Shown piece by piece: positions 59,001-64,000 of a DNA stretch of 64,000 bases. The notes beneath the pieces are model-generated. The model was not told the origin of the DNA. It was given only the letters and a program-made list of their open reading frames with translations, and searched no databases. Source of the stretch: Centrapalus pauciflorus (taxonomy: Eukaryota > Streptophyta > Magnoliopsida > Asterales > Asteraceae); NCBI GenBank assembly GCA_020465985.1, contig JAANYP010000288.1, positions 1 to 64,000 of the forward strand, written 5' to 3'. How positions within the stretch are numbered: the first letter of the stretch is position 1; each line of letters begins with the position of its first letter. The translations under genes were made by a program, and so were the position numbers.

Positions 59001-61790
59001 AACTAAACCAAAGAATCCTATGAAATCCAAATCCTATGGAAATCCAGCAAACGGAACGGACCTGTTGTAAGCAACACCTTCATGTAGTAGAGTTCTATAC
59101 TTCTATTCACTAATGAGTGCTACTATTCCGCTCATTACACTCCAATTCCATAATTATGCTCTCAACGTCACTGTTTCCACCTAGAGATTCTCTTTATATG
59201 TTTTGCTTGTAACCAATGTGAAACCATTTTGCTTTTGCATGCAGCTCCCAAAACCTAAACCTCCAACAAAATGGGAGGTTTTTGCCAAAAAGAAAGGTTA
59301 GTACACAACAGTTTCAACTTTGTTTATTGGGTCATCAGAGATTTTAATCCATATCAGATATGAAACTTCAATCGAATCATTGGGAGCAAGATCTCCGTAT
59401 TGAGTTCCACTAAAAAGACCAATGCATTGACCTCTCATACAGGCATCCAAAACCGAAAGAAAGACAAGCTTGTGTATGACGAACAAACTGGTTCTTGGAA
59501 GCGTCGCCATGGTTATGACCGAGTAAATGATGACAACGACATTCCAATTATTGAGGCAAAGATGACGGATGGTAAGTACTTGTAAACTTTAACCATTGTA
59601 TGTTTAATGTTACATACTTACATGAATACTGAAATTGTAGTACAAAGCATCTTATGTATACGACTACACGACAACAAATATTAATATCTGACGCTCTTAT
59701 CCATAAAGAATCTGCCGTTGACTTTTAAGCCTTAAACATGCTGTTTTTATGGAATATTAACAAAAATAAACAGATCTATGAGAAACATCATTCTGGAACT
59801 GAATAGCTACAAACCTCAAAAGCTAACCTTTTCATATTTGACTAGTCCAAGGTTTTAGTGTCTAAATTAGCAGCGCAAAATAAATCAGTTTTGATTTTTC
59901 ACAGAGCCAGGAGTGGATCCTTTTGCCAAGAGACGTTCAGAAAAAAAACAGAGAGTGGAAAAACAAGAGAAGAACCGTTTGCATAATTTGAAAGAGGCTG
60001 CAAAAGTCGGAGCTTTGCCAAGGTATTACCTTTTTCCCATAATACATGTCATTAAGTAGTCCTAGTCACCGTATTTGATCAATCTGCAGCTGCAATTGCA
60101 TACCATCACTAACATTTTGAGTTTTAAATCAAAGAACTCATACTACTGCTACAGCTCAGAAACGAACATAATTAGGCAAATATCTAGGGTACTGGTACAT
60201 TGATGTCTTCCTTTCATGCCTATTTCAGATTTTATAGAGAGTTTACATTTACCCACTTTATTTGATGTAGGATGCATCTTTATTTAGCTCTTTGTGGTTT
60301 ACGTGCTTGGCATTTTTATCAAGCATCTGACACTCTTGCCTTTTTTTTTTGGCTCAATGACAGTCATGTTCAACTTGCTGCGACGGCATTACCTATAACT
60401 GGAACCCAAGCTGCACCAAGAAAGGTTAGCAAAGACGAACTACAGAATGTAGCTGGAATGGCAGCAACTTCTACTGCCAGTGGTGGTAAATTCGACAAAA
60501 AATTAGCTGGTGAAAAACCCCCAAAACATGAAAAGAAATACAGGAAGGTGACTAACTTGACCTTCAATCTTTAGGTTGTTGAAATATATCTAATGAAGTT
60601 TCTGGTTCATCTTCATTTTCATTGTCATTTTATATATCTTTTCAGTTCCTGGTTGTCGAAGGATCAGGAATGGGTTCCCTAGAGAAGCAGCAATCTGACA
60701 AGATTCTCAGCAAGTTAATGGCCAAGAATTCCCATGAAATATTCAATGTTGCGAAGGTAATATTTCATACCCTTCCAAAGCTTTTCTTCTCATTTAGTCA
60801 AACATTTTGTAGCATGTTTCCTCCAACCAAGCACCTTACCACTTTTCAATGCTTAAAAAATTTGCAACAATATCTGTTAGAATGTCACGAGTAAGTTATA
60901 TTTATTTTTGGAAAATTTTCGTGTGCTAGTGACCTTTTTGCCCAATATATCATCTACAAATATGTTGGCAATAATTCGGGTCCATTGATTCATTCATTTT
61001 GTATTCGTTTAAAGCATATTCTTGAAATTTACATGTCAAATCAACTGTTAAAGTTACAATTCATTACACATGTAGTGTTTTTTTCCAAAAAAAAGTGTTA
61101 TTTGAAAGAACAATTATAATCAATACTTTTTTTAAGGAAACCTTGTTTTTGAAATAATTACATTTAACAAAGCATTGGTATGTTTGGCACGCAGCTTATG
61201 AGAGCTTGAACTTATGATATTCAAAAGCTAAAGCTTATAAACTGCGTAATTTTTCTTATCTGCTTATGAAAACATAAGCTCTTAAATGAGAAGCTAATCC
61301 AAGTAACTTTTGGAATGAACTTGAGCTTATGGAAACTAATTTACCAGTATACCCTCTATCTTATTTTTTTAAGAATACATTTAAAAAACCTATTTGTCCT
61401 TACATGTCATTTTACACTTAAAAGCTTCAACTTCAACTACATTGCCAAACACACATATATTAACAAAAGTTTCGGCTAAAAGCTCAAGCTAAAAGCTAAT
61501 TGTGCCTAACATGCCCATGAGTATTGTTGTTTTCTAAAATTGTTATCCATTCTCCAGATTTTCGGTTGTTTTTCAGAAAACTACGACAAAATTTCTATTA
61601 CTTAACACAATTAATTTCTTGGAAATAGGCTGTTGACATGTACAATGCAAAGAGCGACAAGAAACGAAGAAATCAACGAAGAAATCAGCAAGGGAAGTCC
61701 TCATCAACCTCAAGTAAATTGAAAGTGAAGAAGAGCCCATATAAAAGCGCCTCGAAGAAGAAATCTTTGAGTAAAGGAAAATCAAAATGA
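56030..61790 (+). CDS. RRS1: RRS1-like ribosome biogenesis regulatory protein (8 exons)
   Basis: Exons 56030-56130, 58240-58390, 59245-59296, 59443-59571, 59905-60022, 60364-60547, 60646-60756 and 61629-61790 join in frame to 1008 nt, 335 residues plus TGA, near the family length. RRS1 is a nucleolar factor that, with its partner RPF2, brings 5S RNP (5S rRNA, uL18, uL5) into 60S precursors. The conserved RRS1 core includes IDLGNLTAFDPH (14-25), LPREKPLPKPKPPTKWEVFA (about 79-98), KKDKLVYDEQTGSWKRRHGY and DEPGVDPFAKRR. After it come a Lys-rich middle and a very basic tail (KKRRNQRRNQQGKSSSTSSK, then KSKKKSLSKGKSK-like), suiting rRNA contact. The ATG is the first in frame with the core. Intron 2 (58391-59244) and intron 7 carry MITEs. 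This is the ribosome factor, not the unrelated immune receptor also called RRS1. Confidence 0.94.
58861..59062. mobile_element. MITE in RRS1 intron 2
   Basis: GTGCCGTTTGGTTTGCAAGA at the left; right end CCAGCAAACGGAACGGACC is an imperfect inverse (GGTCCGTTCCGTTTGC). About 200 bp. No clear target duplication. Lies well inside the intron. Confidence 0.5.
61177..61516. mobile_element. MITE in RRS1 intron 7
   Basis: GGTATGTTTGGCACGCAGCT at the left and TTGTGCCTAACATGCCC at the right (inverse GGGCATGTTAGGCACAA). AAGCTTAT/ATAAGCTC words inside. Same type as 21729-22436. Confidence 0.6.
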
Positions 61791-62693
61791 AAATACGTTT
61801 ACAAGTTGAATGATCCAAATTTTGTTTGAATTATATTTTCCAGTTTATGAAAACACCAATCAGAAAGACAACAATTCAACGTGTGTTATTCTATATATTT
61901 GGTAATTGGTAGTTTCTTCCTTTTAAAGTAGAAACTAGAAAGAATGTGTTTTTCTTGACCATTTTATCGTTGTTTAACAATTTTTAGTGACCATTTTTTA
62001 TGATCACATTTACATGTTTAAAGTATAATGACTTAAATGATATTGAAAAAACCACAACCTAATGAATAACATGAACTAAGCCCTATGTTGTTTAACTCAT
62101 TTGGTTAAACCATTTATTGGGTTGCTTATTGGTTAAGACAATCGATTAACTGTATACATTTGTGTTATCGGATGGGCTGAGTTATCTGAGTAAGGTTTTT
62201 AATTTAATTGTGCTATACGTAATACTTATGCGTTAATATCATGTTAATGGGGCTGGTATGTGTTGTATGATCTAATTCATAAGAGAGGCTTAGACGTGTT
62301 GAATGTTGATCACCTAAACAAGGCAAAGGCATGAGGCACTATTCTCGTTTGGGACTAAACCTAGGGCGACTCTTGGAGTTCAACGACTCCAAGTTATTCA
62401 ACGATTCCAAGCTGTTTTGTCTTCGAGTTTATTGTTCGTGTTTGGCTTCAACTTAATGATGGATATAAGGATGTTCGACTTTAACTCTTCATTACTTGAA
62501 GGGATAAGTTTCTTTCATTAAATCCGTAATTTTCGACATAAGACATTATAATATATAACAAAATCCTGTTGAACTAGAAATGAAAAATAGAATGAGAATG
62601 CTAAGGAATTATAATAGTGTTATTATTGTATTGATGTTGGTTGATTAAACTAACGAATCATCATTATCATAGATGTTTGATTGTTGCATGTAG
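61791..62693. other. RRS1 3' UTR and gene-free spacer
   Basis: The first 150 nt are probably 3' UTR. 62030-62640 has near-normal base composition, with no ORF or repeat ends I can recognise. Confidence 0.4.
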
Positions 62694-62701
62694 GCTACCA
62701 C

Positions 62702-62968
62702 TAGGGGTGTGTAAAAAACCAAATCGAAATTGGTTTGAAACCAAAAAAATCGATACAATCAAAATCGAGAACTGAATTATATAGAACTGTTTGGTTAGGT
62801 TCTTCAATTTTCTTGCTTTTTCATAAACATTTACATTAAAAAAAACAAAAACAAAAACGAACCGAAAAGTCATAAAATTAAAACAAAAAATCTAATCGTA
62901 TGGATCAAATTCCCGTTTAGTACAATTCTTCCGTTTTACCATTCGGTTTTCGATTTTTGTACACCCTA
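62702..62968. mobile_element. hAT-type MITE with 8-bp duplication
   Basis: Starts TAGGGGTGTGTAAAAAACC, ends GATTTTTGTACACCCTA. Flanked by GCTACCAC at 62694-62701 and GCAACCAC at 62969-62976 (7 of 8). 267 bp. Confidence 0.75.
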
Positions 62969-63196
62969 GCAACCACCACCTCTACCACTAGCAACACTAC
63001 CACCACCACCATTGTCGTTCACGACCATCACCATCTGCCACTACCTCTTCCATCATCGCCACTGCCACCATCGTTGCCGGCACCGCAGCTTGCCAGCACT
63101 ACCCACAATCGCTACCATAACCTTCACCATTCTAGTCGCCACCTGTTGCTAACGTTGTCATCGCCACGCCACGCCACACCACACCACTCCACCATC
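62969..63196 (+). repeat. CCA/CAC-rich low-complexity stretch
   Basis: ACCACCACC- and GCCACTGCC-type triplets. Gives a Thr/His/Pro-rich 104-residue ORF at 62957-63271 without domains, probably not a gene. Confidence 0.6.
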
Positions 63197-64000
63197 CAGT
63201 GGCGGACCCAGCCACCGAAGGGACCAGTTGCACCAATTTTTGTCACGTTCACGGTTCAAATTTTAAAATAATTATTTTAGTCGGGTCGGATCAACATAAT
63301 GATATTTTAGTTGGGCCGTTTCTACTAACTTTTGAAGATGAACCGTCGTTACTACCACTTCCCGTTAACTTTCTTTTGAAAAACTTATCCATTAATCCTA
63401 CAATTAACAAATTAACAATTAAAGAAACTAAAGCCACAAATGACAAATCACAATTAAACTTTAAACCCTAGATTATATACACTTTGAACTTTAAACCCAA
63501 TTCTAGATTACAAATTAACAATTAAAGAAACTAAAAACACAAAACAAATCACAAATCAATTTCAACTTTCAAATATCAATTAGATATCACAAAAGTTAAT
63601 AATTACACACACTTTAAACTTTCAATCAAAGAAATTAAAAAGTAAAAACATAAACTTTTTTCAACACAAATTGTAAATTCACAATTAACACTAATCTCAA
63701 GCAATGAGGATCAAAATTCAAATAATAGTATAATACTACAATGCATAAAGATCAAAGATTAGAAAAAAGAACTGGGCTTTTAAAGTAAAATTATTATTAG
63801 GTTTGAAATTGGGTTAAAACTAATATTGGATTTAAAAAAAATATTGGGTTAATGGGTTTAAAAATTAGTATTGGATTTATTGAGTTTTAATTTTTGAAAT
63901 ATGATTGAATGTTGTTGATTTATTGTATTAATTAATTATTAGTTATTTGGGCAATCAATTCTTTTAGGTATTAAAATTCTTTTAATAAAGTTGCACACAT
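63197..64000. mobile_element. Possible hAT-type element, left end only
   Basis: CAGTGGCGGACCCAGCCACC at 63197 is a common plant hAT-type terminus. The inverse right end is not present before the window stops. The rest is AT-rich, with AATTAAAGAAACTAAA repeated at about 63415 and 63520. Confidence 0.4.

Noticed and set aside
62957..63271. 104-residue Thr/His/Pro-rich ORF
   Set aside because: Low-complexity CCA/CAC repeats crossing a hAT terminus; no sign of a gene.

Overview
The window is nuclear DNA from a flowering plant, most likely a eudicot. It carries GT-AG introns, one U12-type AT-AC intron, plastid-targeting and plant-only gene families, long AT-rich intergenic stretches and dense small transposons. 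Codon and repeat style suggests Asteraceae, but that is only an impression.

Five host genes are supported. BOP1 (plus strand, 18 exons, 10988-18907) and RRS1 (plus, 8 exons, 56030-61790) are both nucleolar factors for 60S ribosomal subunit assembly. NFU2/NFU3-type plastid NifU-like protein (minus, 4 exons, 22638-25612) is an iron-sulfur cluster scaffold. A WEB/DUF827 coiled-coil protein (minus, 28344-28982) and CCT4, the delta subunit of the cytosolic chaperonin TRiC/CCT (minus, 35791-37392), each sit in a single exon. There is no operon logic; the genes are separated by transposon-filled spacers.

The spacers can be resolved into many elements with visible ends. They include a tRNA-type SINE with target duplications (456-599), several Helitron-like elements, hAT-type MITEs with perfect or near-perfect 8-bp target duplications (25886, 27493, 33800, 34898, 41384, 41903, 62702), Harbinger-type MITEs with TTA duplications (10020, 21775), a 2.66-kb LTR with a Met-tRNA primer-binding site (42565-45235) and a 1.1-kb probable solo LTR with a TAGCT duplication (48163-49279).

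Three observations stand out. (1) 1276-6643 is a Helitron-like unit lying inside a (TA)n tract that carries spliceable fragments of at least two unrelated host genes (peroxisomal MFP2 and a BOI/SBP1-type RING protein), all on its own strand. (2) 30995-38719 looks like a 7.7-kb insertion that splits an older Helitron and contains the complete CCT4 gene, flanked by 390-bp inverted repeats. (3) At least four different terminal-inverted-repeat families (F1-F4 here) are all embedded in (TA)n microsatellites, sit next to one another, and three share a terminal GGGTT motif, suggesting a group of elements that target TA microsatellites. BOP1 also carries a textbook U12 AT-AC intron and a tandem duplication of its second splice acceptor.
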